Positions 7,825 through 14,718 of a DNA stretch of 23,496 nt are shown piece by piece; the stretch's first letter is position 1; each line of letters begins with the position of its first letter. The position numbers and the translations under genes were made by a program. The notes under the pieces were generated by a model. It was given only the letters and a program-made list of their open reading frames with translations, was not told where the DNA came from and did not search any database. Source of the DNA: a virus; IMG/VR virus record IMGVR_UViG_3300044625_000270, positions 1 to 23,496 of that record. One strand, given 5' to 3'.

Positions 7825-8122
7825 CAATAAATCCTAGTTTGTCGCGTTCAAGTCCATAATATAGCAATTGTACCACAAAGTCGCCGAGTTCTTTTTCAAA
7901 AGCTTCTTTGTTATATCCATAACATTCTTTTGGAACATCATGAACATAGTACTCAAATCCGACTACAAGTTTGTCATTCTCTGTGTCTTCCTTAAAGTTA
8001 ACATCAGTGTAAGTAAAGATGATGTTAGCAAACTCTCCAGTCGTAAAACACAAAGCATGAGAGTCACCATTGTGACCCGGTCTTCCAAGAACTTTATGCG
8101 GCCTCAACTGTGTTGTCTTCAT
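7775..8122 (-). CDS. hypothetical protein at the gp40 position, between uvsX and 41
   Basis: 115 residues, not recognised from its sequence. It starts inside the 3' end of uvsX and ends inside the start of 41, so its translation is coupled on both sides. In T4 the gene in this place is 40 (head vertex assembly chaperone, about the same length), so a gp40 counterpart is possible. A visible helix ELGDFVVQLLYYGLERDKLGF lies near residues 81-101, preceded by beta-like strands (HALCFTTGEFANIIFTYTDV, LVVGFEYYVHDV). No membrane segment. Confidence is for the gene, not the function. Confidence 0.72.
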   Translation of the reverse strand: MKTTQLRPHKVLGRPGHNGDSHALCFTTGEFANIIFTYTDVNFKEDTENDKLVVGFEYYVHDVPKECYGYNKEAFEKELGDFVVQLLYYGLERDKLGFIDDQENRTDHPFESNSQ

Positions 8123-9176
8123 ACGATTCCATTTGCGTTAAGATCTCTTCGTCACGAATGATATCACCATGCGCGATTGCATACTTGTTTTGCACATAGT
8201 CGTTGAAAGATTTAGATGTAACGATTGGCATCCAGAAATCTCTAGTATCTGTATCTTTAATACGATACTTTTTATCTTCAATTTCTCCGGTTTCTTTATT
8301 TACTTTCGAATACCAACCATTGCTAGGCTTGATAACATGTCCGGATTCGAGAGCAATATCAAGTAAGCCAGACCATTTGCTAATACCACCATCAAAAGAT
8401 ACAGAGACAGGTATTTTAGATTTTTCTTTAACATATCGTGATTTTTCTACATTGATAATGAAGTTGTAACCAATGACTTCTGTTCCTTCTTTTTCTTGCT
8501 GACGGCCAAGAATGAAAATATTATCAGCTGAATAATAAGGACCAGTTCCGCCAGAAACAATTGCCTTAGGAAACATTCCCTGTTCCATGTAAGTGTGATT
8601 CACTACAACCATAGGAATGTCTTTAATTGTCAAGTGTGGTGTTACCATACGGAACAAAGATTTAATCTGTTTAGCACGAGACATATCAGCAACTGACTTA
8701 CCTTCCAATGCATCCTCTACTTCTTTCTTAGAAGCAAGGTTGCCAATAGAGTCAATGACAATCATAACACGATCACCTCGCTCTATATTGTTGATCTGTT
8801 GCATTGCATCAAACTTTAGTTGCTCAAGGTCGGTAATAGGAGTATGAAGGACGCGATCAGTATCAATACCAAAGCTATCGAAATAAGACTGCGGAGTACC
8901 GAACTCAGAATCGTAAAAAAGAAGTGCTGCATCTGGATACTTATCTAGGTATGATCTTGCCATAAGCAAGCTGAACGCTGTTTTGAAATGTTTAGAAGGA
9001 CCTGCCCACATCGTAAGGCCTGGAGTAAGTCCACCATCTAGTCTTCCACTTAGCGCAACGTTAATCGCTGGAATAGAAGTAGAAATCATGTCCTTCTTAG
9101 TAAAGAACTTAGATTGCGAAAGAATTGCTGATTCTTTAATCGTAGTATTCTTTTTAATTTTATCTAGTATGCTCAT
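8094..9176 (-). CDS. uvsX: UvsX, RecA-like recombinase
   Basis: Strand-exchange protein of the T4 recombination-dependent replication pathway. 360 residues (T4: 391). The Walker A GPSKHFKT (59-66) is the unusual UvsX form (T4 GPSKSFKS), Walker B is VMIVIDS (137-143), and the L2/catalytic region VVNHTYMEQ ... SGGTGPYYSADNIFILGR is present. The C-terminus is acidic (TQMESYEDNTVEAA), typical of RecA-type proteins. The start follows AGGAGAAACA. It overlaps the next gene by 29 bases and sits downstream of gp43 and the oxygenase, the order common in marine T4-like phages. Confidence 0.95.
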   Translation of the reverse strand: MSILDKIKKNTTIKESAILSQSKFFTKKDMISTSIPAINVALSGRLDGGLTPGLTMWAGPSKHFKTAFSLLMARSYLDKYPDAALLFYDSEFGTPQSYFDSFGIDTDRVLHTPITDLEQLKFDAMQQINNIERGDRVMIVIDSIGNLASKKEVEDALEGKSVADMSRAKQIKSLFRMVTPHLTIKDIPMVVVNHTYMEQGMFPKAIVSGGTGPYYSADNIFILGRQQEKEGTEVIGYNFIINVEKSRYVKEKSKIPVSVSFDGGISKWSGLLDIALESGHVIKPSNGWYSKVNKETGEIEDKKYRIKDTDTRDFWMPIVTSKSFNDYVQNKYAIAHGDIIRDEEILTQMESYEDNTVEAA

Positions 9177-9184
9177 TGTTTCTC

Positions 9185-9757
9185 CTATGTGTAATGCAGG
9201 TATGTTGATAGAATATATTTGTCATTGCTGATTGGCTTTCTTCCTTTATGAGGATACATCCACATAGGCGGGAATACCACCATTCTACCACACTTTGGTT
9301 TGACAAGACAATCTATTTCGAATTCAGTTTCTCCGCCTTCTTCAACATCATTTAGATAAGTAAACATTACTAGATATCTTGATGCTGATGGTCTATCTCC
9401 AACGTCTACATGCCATCCGAATTGATCGTAATCGTTATTGAAGTATCGTTTTAATCTTGCATCTTCAAATGCAAACTTTGGTGGAAAGAACTCTACACCA
9501 GTTACTTGTTTATAATGTTCGTAAACGTTTTTCATTCTTGCATAATAGTCTTCAACAAATTCTTTGAATGGCTCTTCAACAGTAATGTTAACTTCTACAA
9601 ATGATCTATAATCTTTTTCCCAACTGTATTTTGATTCTCGACGAGAATTAAAATCATTTTGTTTTTCATTGAAGACGTCAATCATCTTCTTACACGTATC
9701 TGGTTCTAATACATCATCATATACTCTAACATAATGACCTAAGCTTTTTGTATTCAT
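9185..9757 (-). CDS. 2-oxoglutarate/Fe(II) dioxygenase (prolyl 4-hydroxylase-like)
   Basis: 190 residues. The double-stranded beta-helix iron site is visible: H-x-D in FGWHVDVGDRPSASRYLVMF (about residues 111-130), the following LNDVEEGGETEFE, and the distal histidine in MYPHKGRKPISNDKYILSTYL, with the Lys/Arg that would bind 2-oxoglutarate. Such proteins are frequent in aquatic T4-like phages, but their target is unknown to me; protein hydroxylation is the usual reaction of the family. The start overlaps the gp43 stop as ATGA, tying its translation to the polymerase. Use on nucleobases is conceivable in a phage with modified DNA, but the motifs are of the prolyl-hydroxylase type, not TET/JBP. 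Confidence 0.85.
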   Translation of the reverse strand: MNTKSLGHYVRVYDDVLEPDTCKKMIDVFNEKQNDFNSRRESKYSWEKDYRSFVEVNITVEEPFKEFVEDYYARMKNVYEHYKQVTGVEFFPPKFAFEDARLKRYFNNDYDQFGWHVDVGDRPSASRYLVMFTYLNDVEEGGETEFEIDCLVKPKCGRMVVFPPMWMYPHKGRKPISNDKYILSTYLHYT

Positions 9758-12267
9758 CCAAAGAAGTCCTCTAGAGTTGCTTCCTCTTCTGCTTTCCAGC
9801 CAATAGCATTCAAAATAATCTTAGCTGGATCGAGGAATGATTTTTCAAATTGTTTATCGTTATCAATGTAACGGTGTAGTCCAAATTCGGGAGGAAGTAC
9901 TTCAGGGAATGCGATAACATCTTCGCGCATAGGATTCTTCGGATCAAGGTAAATATACTTAATCTTCTCGCCTTCCTTGATCATTTCATATGAATTTTCT
10001 AGGCTGTGTTGCTTTAATAGATTATTGTATAACAATGCAGCACGAGAATTTATTGGCGTTGACTTTTTGTAGATTGTTTTGGAATCCGCATATTGCTTGA
10101 GGGAGGATACACCACGTGGGAAAGCTTTCTCTTCGACGGGAAGACTGTCAAAGGTATTCCTAAATTCATGTATAAAGTGTTGAGTTTCAGACTCAGTACC
10201 ATTAATGAGAATCTGGAAGAGGCTCTCCATAGCTTCTCTACACGGCGCTGGTGTAGACGACTTAATGGCTTCGATGCCCATGATCTTGAGTTTAGCGTTT
10301 GCATAACGAACTCCTTCATTGTCCCATACATTAAGTATATATCGTTTCTTAGCAGTCCAGATTCCACGATCTGCAATGCCTTCACGTTTCATTCCGATTC
10401 GGTGTTTGAAAACATTAAGGTTTGTGCCAAGTTGTTTGAACGCTGCGTCGAAGACATCCGTCTCGATTTTCTTACAAACTTTGTCGAGGAAGTCAACTTT
10501 CTTTGCTGTGGTTGCGTCGGGGACGACTGCATCAACCAAGTTTGAGAAGTTTGCATAAATTGAGTCAGTATCGATTGCGATAACATAGTCTTTATTACTC
10601 TTAAGTGCTTTATTAAGATACTCGTTAATATATTTCTCGCCCCACTTAATAATCAATTGGCCAGTCAGAGTAATACCTTCTGCAATCTCCATCGTGAAGT
10701 AACGGAAGTACTTGTTGCCAAGTGCACCATAAAGCGAGTTAAGAAGAATCTTAATTGCTAGTTGTTGATTTTCGTAATGATTAATGTCACGTTCGATTCT
10801 ATAAATCTCAGCCTTATTATTCTTATCAGCTAGTTCAAGTTCTTGTTTAGCGACAAGCATCTTCTTCTTGATCGCAGAACGTTCATCATACATTTCTTCA
10901 ATGATCTTTGGCATAAAGCCTTGCTTCTGCTTTGAAAAGAATTGGCCGGTTGCAGCCATAGACTTGTCGGTGTCATTGACCAAGCCATTAAGACATCTAT
11001 CTACTGTGACACTAGGTTGAATATCACCTTTCAGAATTGTCTCGGGACTCATGTTCCATTGAACAATGATGTTAGGATATAGCGAGTTAACGTCAAAGGA
11101 ACATACCCAGTCGTGAATGCCACACTGTGGTTCTTTTACATAACCACCGTCATAGTCTCGCTTGAAGCTATCGTTATTTGGCGGAACGATAATGTTCTGC
11201 GACATAAGAGTTCTATGAATTAGAGAATCCCATATAGCAACAGTACCCATTGTGTCAGAGTAATTAACACCAGCTTTATACGCCATAGTTAGTGTGAGCG
11301 TAATCATAGCAATCTTATCTTCCATTCGGTCAACAAGATCTACGTCTTTAATGTTGTAGTCAATAAATTTCTGGTGATCAGTTTGATACAACGTATGTAG
11401 TGTTCCATCATATGCAAGTTTGCGTTCACCGAGAACTACATATGCAATGTGATCAAGACGATATGATTCTTGTGGACCAAAGGAATAACCAAACTTCATG
11501 AATAAATCCATGTAGTCTAGCTGTGCAATACCAATCAGATCATAGATTTGTACTTGGCCTTTACGCATTGATACCATACGTTCTTCAACCAATCCCCAAG
11601 GAGATAGTTTCTTGGCGTCATCTTGACCGAGCATACGATTGATTCGGTTTACAAGATATGGAATATCGAATGTGCGAATGTTCCATCCAGTGATTGCATC
11701 AGGGCAAGTGAATTCATCATGCCAAAACGCAATGAACTGCTTTAGCAGATCTTGTTCATCCTTGCATTTCGTATATCGAACCTGAGAAGTTTTCATGATA
11801 GACTTCTCAACATCATAATCGCCAAGAGCCCACACGAAGTATGTGTCGAGGATACTATCTTTAATAGCAATAGCAATTACTGGATGAAGTGCTTGGTTGG
11901 GTTCAGGGAAACCCTGATCAGACGCAACCTCAATATCAATTGTATGAACACGAATCTTATTGCGTTCAAACTTAATTTCATTGGGAAATTCTTGTGCAAT
12001 GAATTGCGCAATATAGTTCGTATTACCATAGACATTAAAGTTCTCAACGTCTGAGTATTTTTCTACAAACTCTTTTGCTTCGCGCATAGAGTCGAACTCG
12101 ATCGCATCTACATTGACACCATCGAGAGAAGTAAATTTAGAGTTGCCCTTACCCTTCACATACAGTGTAGGTTTAAAGGCAATCTTTTTCTTGATGCGAC
12201 GACCGTCTTGATATCCACGATATAGAAGGTTGTTTCCGTAGCGGTTAACTGATGTATAAAATCGCAT
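9754..12267 (-). CDS. 43: DNA polymerase, family B (T4 gp43-like)
   Basis: Replicative polymerase with proofreading. 837 residues (T4: 898). Exonuclease motifs: ExoI HTIDIE (D111, E113), ExoII GWNIRTFD (194-201), ExoIII YNIKDVDL (304-311). Polymerase motifs: A SFDVNSLYPNI (about 390-400), B KILLNSLYG (506-514), C IAIDTDSIY (D566, D568), and AKKRYIL further on. The C-terminus EEATLEDFFG looks like the clamp-binding peptide. The N-terminus (MRFYTSVNRYGNNLLYRGY) aligns with T4, so the start is sound, yet no Shine-Dalgarno sequence is visible before it. A promoter inside a hairpin lies 14-55 bases upstream. All catalytic residues that I can check are present. Confidence 0.97.
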   Translation of the reverse strand: MRFYTSVNRYGNNLLYRGYQDGRRIKKKIAFKPTLYVKGKGNSKFTSLDGVNVDAIEFDSMREAKEFVEKYSDVENFNVYGNTNYIAQFIAQEFPNEIKFERNKIRVHTIDIEVASDQGFPEPNQALHPVIAIAIKDSILDTYFVWALGDYDVEKSIMKTSQVRYTKCKDEQDLLKQFIAFWHDEFTCPDAITGWNIRTFDIPYLVNRINRMLGQDDAKKLSPWGLVEERMVSMRKGQVQIYDLIGIAQLDYMDLFMKFGYSFGPQESYRLDHIAYVVLGERKLAYDGTLHTLYQTDHQKFIDYNIKDVDLVDRMEDKIAMITLTLTMAYKAGVNYSDTMGTVAIWDSLIHRTLMSQNIIVPPNNDSFKRDYDGGYVKEPQCGIHDWVCSFDVNSLYPNIIVQWNMSPETILKGDIQPSVTVDRCLNGLVNDTDKSMAATGQFFSKQKQGFMPKIIEEMYDERSAIKKKMLVAKQELELADKNNKAEIYRIERDINHYENQQLAIKILLNSLYGALGNKYFRYFTMEIAEGITLTGQLIIKWGEKYINEYLNKALKSNKDYVIAIDTDSIYANFSNLVDAVVPDATTAKKVDFLDKVCKKIETDVFDAAFKQLGTNLNVFKHRIGMKREGIADRGIWTAKKRYILNVWDNEGVRYANAKLKIMGIEAIKSSTPAPCREAMESLFQILINGTESETQHFIHEFRNTFDSLPVEEKAFPRGVSSLKQYADSKTIYKKSTPINSRAALLYNNLLKQHSLENSYEMIKEGEKIKYIYLDPKNPMREDVIAFPEVLPPEFGLHRYIDNDKQFEKSFLDPAKIILNAIGWKAEEEATLEDFFG

Positions 12268-12280
12268 AATAAAATTGAAA

Positions 12281-12305
12281 ATGGGATATAGTAATTATAT
12301 CCCAT
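12281..12305 (-). terminator. perfect hairpin upstream of gene 43 (terminator-like or translational operator)
   Basis: Read on the minus strand, ATGGGATATA, loop ATTAC, TATATCCCAT: a perfect 10-bp stem followed by TTTTCAATTTT. It ends 14 bases before the gene 43 ATG, and that start lacks a Shine-Dalgarno sequence. It could end readthrough from the Hsp20 operon, or serve as an RNA operator for autoregulation, as known for T4 gp43. Its right arm and loop hold the -10 box of a promoter. Confidence 0.6.
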
Positions 12306-12322
12306 TCATGATTAAAAGTACA
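12294..12322 (-). promoter_or_regulatory. promoter of gene 43, -10 embedded in a hairpin
   Basis: The -35 TGTACT (12322-12317) and -10 TATAAT (12299-12294) are 17 bases apart, the same layout as the TGTACA family but without the AATATTCGT block. A start about 7 bases past the -10 would give a leader of some 20 bases without a ribosome site and without the complete hairpin. Confidence 0.65.
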
Positions 12323-12328
12323 ATACTA

Positions 12329-12439
12329 TTACGTATTTTTATACTTTTGGTCTCTTGCTTTTTGGATCGAAGTTCTAATTTCTTGTGTTGTTTCGATCAA
12401 AAACACGATTGCTTTCTTAAAGAGATTCAGTAATTTCAT
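12329..12439 (-). CDS. 36-residue small protein overlapping the hsp20 3' end
   Basis: A short gene within the 150-base stretch between hsp20 and gene 43. ATG 12439 follows a strong ribosome site (GAGGAGCG, then TAAAA) that lies inside the last codons of hsp20, and the frame ends at TAA 12331-12329, just before the gene 43 promoter. The peptide begins MKLLNLFKKAIVFLIETTQE and continues as a charged helix rich in Lys, Arg and Gln: an amphipathic or membrane-touching N-terminal helix with a basic tail. Support is the ribosome site and the way it fills the gap. No homology known to me. Confidence 0.6.
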   Translation of the reverse strand: MKLLNLFKKAIVFLIETTQEIRTSIQKARDQKYKNT

Positions 12440-12923
12440 TTTTACGCTCCTCGGTTAGGAGTTGTTTTTTACCGCCTTCTTTAACAGCGATCTTTTTAGG
12501 CTTTTTATATTCTGGAATAATACGCTCAAGGAATACCTTTAGCATACCATTAAACAACTCTGCATCTTTAATTTCAATCTGATCTTCAAGAGCGAAGGTG
12601 CGAGTGAAGTTGCGAGCTGCAATGCCTTTGAATAGATAATTGGTATCATCTTCTTCAGCATTCTTAACATTACCCTTAACAATAAGTTGACCACCTTGAA
12701 TTTCAATATCAATGTCTTGCTGCGCAAAACCTGCTACAGCAATTTCAATAGTGTATTGATTATCACCGGTCTTCTTAATATTATAAGGAGGATAGTTAGG
12801 AATAGATTTAGTTATATCATCGTGAATCTTGGCTAGTCGATTGAACTGATCGTCAAATCCTACATAGAATTTATCGAAGTCTTTAAAGACATCACGGCCA
12901 AATACATCTTTAATGTATGTCAT
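12417..12923 (-). CDS. hsp20: small heat-shock protein Hsp20/IbpA-like
   Basis: 168-residue ATP-independent chaperone that holds unfolding proteins. The alpha-crystallin domain runs about residues 43-140: YNIKKTGDNQYTIEIAVAGFAQQDIDIEIQGGQLIVKGN, then FKGIAARNFTRTFALEDQIEIKDAELFNGMLKVFLER, the classic IbpA pattern. The N-terminal DRFNRLAKI-like segment (FDDQFNRLAKIHDD) also fits. The tail KKPKKIAVKEG may hold the C-terminal I-x-I/V anchor. The start follows GGAGTGAACT. Hsp20 genes are common in aquatic T4-like phages. Here it lies between a phasin-like gene and the polymerase gene, and a 36-codon gene begins within its 3' end. Confidence 0.93.
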   Translation of the reverse strand: MTYIKDVFGRDVFKDFDKFYVGFDDQFNRLAKIHDDITKSIPNYPPYNIKKTGDNQYTIEIAVAGFAQQDIDIEIQGGQLIVKGNVKNAEEDDTNYLFKGIAARNFTRTFALEDQIEIKDAELFNGMLKVFLERIIPEYKKPKKIAVKEGGKKQLLTEERKNEITESL

Positions 12924-12933
12924 AGTTCACTCC

Positions 12934-13158
12934 TTATTTCTTAGCGTAAGCTTTTTTAGCGTCAAAGCTATATGCAGCAAGACCAAGCGTTGTAAAAAAC
13001 TTAGATGCTTCTGCAGTTACAGCTTTAGCGTAAGCGCTTTGTGCTTGAATAAAGGCGTTGAGGGGTTTTGCAAGTTCTTCATTCGTGACGAATGTTTTGA
13101 CGAACTGAGTTTTGGCGTCTTGAAATGTATCAATAGCCGTGTTGATGTTTTGCAACAT
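12934..13158 (-). CDS. small helical protein, phasin-like
   Basis: 74 residues, rich in Ala, Lys, Phe and Gln, apparently one or two long amphipathic helices: LNAFIQAQSAYAKAVTAEAS in the middle and a basic C-terminus ending KKAYAKK. The pattern (F-x-A-Q-x-A-x-A-K-A-V) recalls phasins, the coat proteins of polyhydroxyalkanoate granules, but such helices are low in complexity and the resemblance may be only compositional. The start has a good ribosome site (AGGAGCAAACT). It is followed 10 bases later by hsp20 and preceded by the candidate structured RNA. Phasins can act as chaperones, which would fit beside Hsp20; that is inference. Confidence 0.6.
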   Translation of the reverse strand: MLQNINTAIDTFQDAKTQFVKTFVTNEELAKPLNAFIQAQSAYAKAVTAEASKFFTTLGLAAYSFDAKKAYAKK

Positions 13159-13184
13159 AGTTTGCTCCTATTAAGCGAGTAAAA

Positions 13185-13310
13185 TAAAAATGACACCCCG
13201 AAGGCATGTCGGTTAAATCCTGCTTACTGGCTACAGGGACACCTTATCGTAGTGTCAGCTTTAGACGCTCCTAAGGTAGAAGAGCCTTACGTTCCCATCC
13301 CGAGGGATAT
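13185..13310 (-). ncRNA. candidate structured RNA ending in a terminator-like hairpin
   Basis: A 163-base gap (13159-13321) holds no good reading frame but several hairpins, and is visibly more GC-rich than its surroundings. In minus-strand order: ATCC/GGAT (13308-13297); TAAGG/CCTTA (13289-13272), whose loop CTC can pair with the following GAG (13285-13267) as a pseudoknot or alternative stem; GACAC/GTGTC (13256-13238); CCTG/CAGG (13237-13219); and GACATGCC with GGGGTGTC (13210-13192, one mismatch), followed by ATTTTTATTTT, which looks like an intrinsic terminator. A late promoter sequence stands just upstream. It may be a stand-alone small RNA or a leader that controls the phasin-like and hsp20 genes. 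No known RNA family recognised. Confidence 0.5.
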
Positions 13311-13313
13311 AAC

Positions 13314-13321
13314 TATTTATA
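13314..13321 (-). promoter_or_regulatory. T4-type late promoter sequence upstream of the structured RNA
   Basis: Minus-strand TATAAATA, the T4 late promoter consensus recognised by gp55/gp33/gp45-bound polymerase, lies between the stop of the 68-residue gene and the structured RNA. It overlaps the stop-proximal bases (CTAATATAAATAG). An 8-base match in AT-rich DNA is weak by itself; its intergenic place and fit to the RNA start raise it. Confidence 0.45.
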
Positions 13322-13528
13322 TTAGTTTACGGCTTCTGCTTTAACTTTTTCTGCAGCTGCAGCCTTAGCTTCTGCCTCGGCCTTCATTTTAGCTTCTAGA
13401 GCTGGAAGTTGAGGTTGAGCTTGTTCTTGGATTTTGGTAATAAGACTTGCCACTATGTCAAATGGCTGCTTGCCTAGTGAACCAAGAACTGTGTTTGCTT
13501 CATCGAGTGTCAATTCAAATTTTAACAT
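13322..13528 (-). CDS. small hypothetical protein with alanine/lysine/glutamate-rich tail
   Basis: 68 residues. The first 40 (FELTLDEANTVLGSLGKQPFDIVASLITKIQEQAQPQLP) form a compact helical motif that I have seen in many small phage proteins of unknown function. The rest is a run of Ala/Lys/Glu, probably a single helix or flexible tail. Its start is directly behind the regA stop (TAAATG), using GGAGAAATAA inside the regA end as ribosome site, so it is co-translated with RegA. Function unknown. Confidence 0.75.
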   Translation of the reverse strand: MLKFELTLDEANTVLGSLGKQPFDIVASLITKIQEQAQPQLPALEAKMKAEAEAKAAAAEKVKAEAVN

Positions 13529-13960
13529 TTATTTCTCCATACTTAGTTTTTTGTTGCCAATATTATATTTGGCGGTTAGTGTCCAATCGGCCTTTTCCTT
13601 AAAGGATACAACCTTGATTTGCGACAAAGAAACTCGTTGTTCCGCTTTAGCCGGTACAACGATTTTTAACAATCCCCAGTCTGATAAAAGACCGGTGATA
13701 GTATTCCTACGCTCTATATCTCCACTTGTAAGGTTTGCTTCTTTACCATCAAGCGCAAACAATTCTTTAAAGTGAACGATAAAATATCTACCTTGCTTAT
13801 GCAAAATGTGGCAAGATTGATACAGTGTTTTATCTTTACGGGAAGCCACTCCGATACGAGTGAGTGTTTCACGAACCTTTAGAAAGTTATCAGGTTCTGG
13901 CAAAATCACCTCAAGCATTGAATCAGGAGTCCAATCGTAATAAATTAATTCTACAGTCAT
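13529..13960 (-). CDS. regA: RegA translational repressor
   Basis: RNA-binding protein that represses translation of phage early mRNAs by covering their start regions. 143 residues; from residue 15 on it matches T4 RegA (122 residues): PEPDNFLKVRETLTRIGVASRKDKTLYQSCHILHKQGRYFIVHFKELF, LLSDWGLLKIV, IKVVSFKEKADWTLTAKYNIGN. It carries about 14 extra N-terminal residues relative to T4 (MTVELIYYDWTPDS) and a short C-terminal extension. I chose ATG 13960 because AGAGGTAG stands before it; the in-frame GTG at 13966 lies between that site and this ATG, and the internal ATG matching the T4 start has no ribosome site. A TATAAATA sequence precedes the gene. Confidence 0.94.
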   Translation of the reverse strand: MTVELIYYDWTPDSMLEVILPEPDNFLKVRETLTRIGVASRKDKTLYQSCHILHKQGRYFIVHFKELFALDGKEANLTSGDIERRNTITGLLSDWGLLKIVVPAKAEQRVSLSQIKVVSFKEKADWTLTAKYNIGNKKLSMEK

Positions 13961-14009
13961 TTTCACTACCTCTTGTATTTATTGTCATAATATTTGCATT
14001 AGACTGTAA

Positions 14010-14017
14010 TATTTATA
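14010..14017 (-). promoter_or_regulatory. T4-type late promoter sequence upstream of regA
   Basis: Minus-strand TATAAATA in the 60-base gap between the gp62 and regA genes, followed by an AT-rich leader of about 40 bases. It matches the T4 late consensus, but regA is a middle gene in T4, so either late expression of RegA is intended or the match is chance. Confidence 0.4.
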
Positions 14018-14020
14018 CGT

Positions 14021-14407
14021 TTATCTACCTCCGATTTTGTATTTTTCCTTAAGAGTTTTAACTTGTTCTTCAGTAAGTAACTCTAAAGCTCTAGCAGCTT
14101 TTTCAGAGGAGTAACCATACTCTTTCATAACAATCTTAATTTCATCAGTAGCTTGATCTTTTTTATGCCACTTTGAAAAGCGTTTCTTTTTTGGTACACC
14201 GATTCTATAAAAATCAAATTGCCAGTTTTTATTGATAGAAGAATATGAGTTCATTTCGTTTGCAAACATAACAGTGTCTGCAAAGTAAGATAACCCACGA
14301 TTAACCATGAATGGAACGTAATCCTTTTCACTTTGAGGATCTTCCTTTATTAGGTCAACCTTAGTGTCGTTTATAGAATTTAGAAAATCAAAGAATGATG
14401 TTGTCAT
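14021..14407 (-). CDS. 62: clamp loader small subunit (T4 gp62-like)
   Basis: Non-ATPase subunit that completes the gp44(4)/gp62(1) complex and helps to open the gp45 clamp. 128 residues, clearly shorter than T4 gp62 (187). The diagnostic patch is YRIGVPKKKRFSKWHKK (about 67-83), matching the T4 VPRGKRYGKWAK segment. DYVPFMVNRGLSYFADTVMFANEMN upstream corresponds to the T4 KFMVENALSQFPEC region. The place right after gp44 and before RegA is the T4 order. The C-terminal domain is reduced. The start overlaps the preceding stop as ATGA. Confidence 0.88.
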   Translation of the reverse strand: MTTSFFDFLNSINDTKVDLIKEDPQSEKDYVPFMVNRGLSYFADTVMFANEMNSYSSINKNWQFDFYRIGVPKKKRFSKWHKKDQATDEIKIVMKEYGYSSEKAARALELLTEEQVKTLKEKYKIGGR

Positions 14408-14718
14408 TTGCTTAATTTCAAAAGATCTTGAGCAGATGCTGCAAAGGTTTTACCTGGAAACTTTTCCATTAACATTTTTTCTATACCCTCGTGATCTTTG
14501 CCGTGAGCGAGATATCGAAGAGTATCTCTTTCGTAAATAAAAATCATATCATCTTTTATATCTACAATGATTTGTACTTGACTAGAGTCTTTCTCTTCTT
14601 CTTCTTCAACATATGAAACGTTTTTCCTTAGCCAAAGATATGCACGCAACTCTCGGCAATTCCAGCCTAGCCAGAAGAAAAAAACATGTGTTAAAAAAAC
14701 TAGAAGAATTGGATCCAT
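14404..14718 (-). CDS. hypothetical membrane-anchored protein between gp44 and gp62
   Basis: 104 residues with one N-terminal hydrophobic helix (ILLVFLTHVFFFWLGWN, residues 4-20), then a basic segment, an acidic run (VEEEEEKDSS) and a compact soluble domain with beta-like strands (VQIIVDIKDDMIFIYERDTLRYLAHG). The N-terminus outside and the soluble part in the cytoplasm would fit the positive charges following the helix. The start shares bases with the gp44 stop (TAATG) and the stop with the gp62 start (ATGA), so it is locked into the clamp-loader operon. In T4, gene 62 follows 44 directly; this insertion is notable. Function unknown. Confidence 0.75.
   Translation of the reverse strand: MDPILLVFLTHVFFFWLGWNCRELRAYLWLRKNVSYVEEEEEKDSSQVQIIVDIKDDMIFIYERDTLRYLAHGKDHEGIEKMLMEKFPGKTFAASAQDLLKLSK

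Noticed and set aside
9185-9757. Oxygenase as a TET/JBP-type maker of hydroxymethylcytosine from the methyltransferase product.
   Set aside because: The motif layout is of the prolyl-hydroxylase type and gp42 already explains hydroxymethylcytosine at the nucleotide level.
10093-10545. A 150-codon open frame on the plus strand.
   Set aside because: It lies opposite the gp43 polymerase domain, whose motifs are intact. No ribosome site or known motif; it is a by-product of codon use on the other strand, like the other plus-strand frames here.
13269-13279. Plus-strand TCCTAAGGTAG equals the core of a conserved 23S rRNA segment and of the I-CeuI homing site.
   Set aside because: Only 11 bases match and the flanks do not; the bases are explained by the hairpins of the candidate RNA. 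No rRNA and no homing endonuclease gene are seen.
13159-13321. tRNA gene in the GC-richer gap.
   Set aside because: No cloverleaf: there is no 7-bp acceptor stem, T-loop GTTCRA or anticodon arm in proper spacing on either strand.
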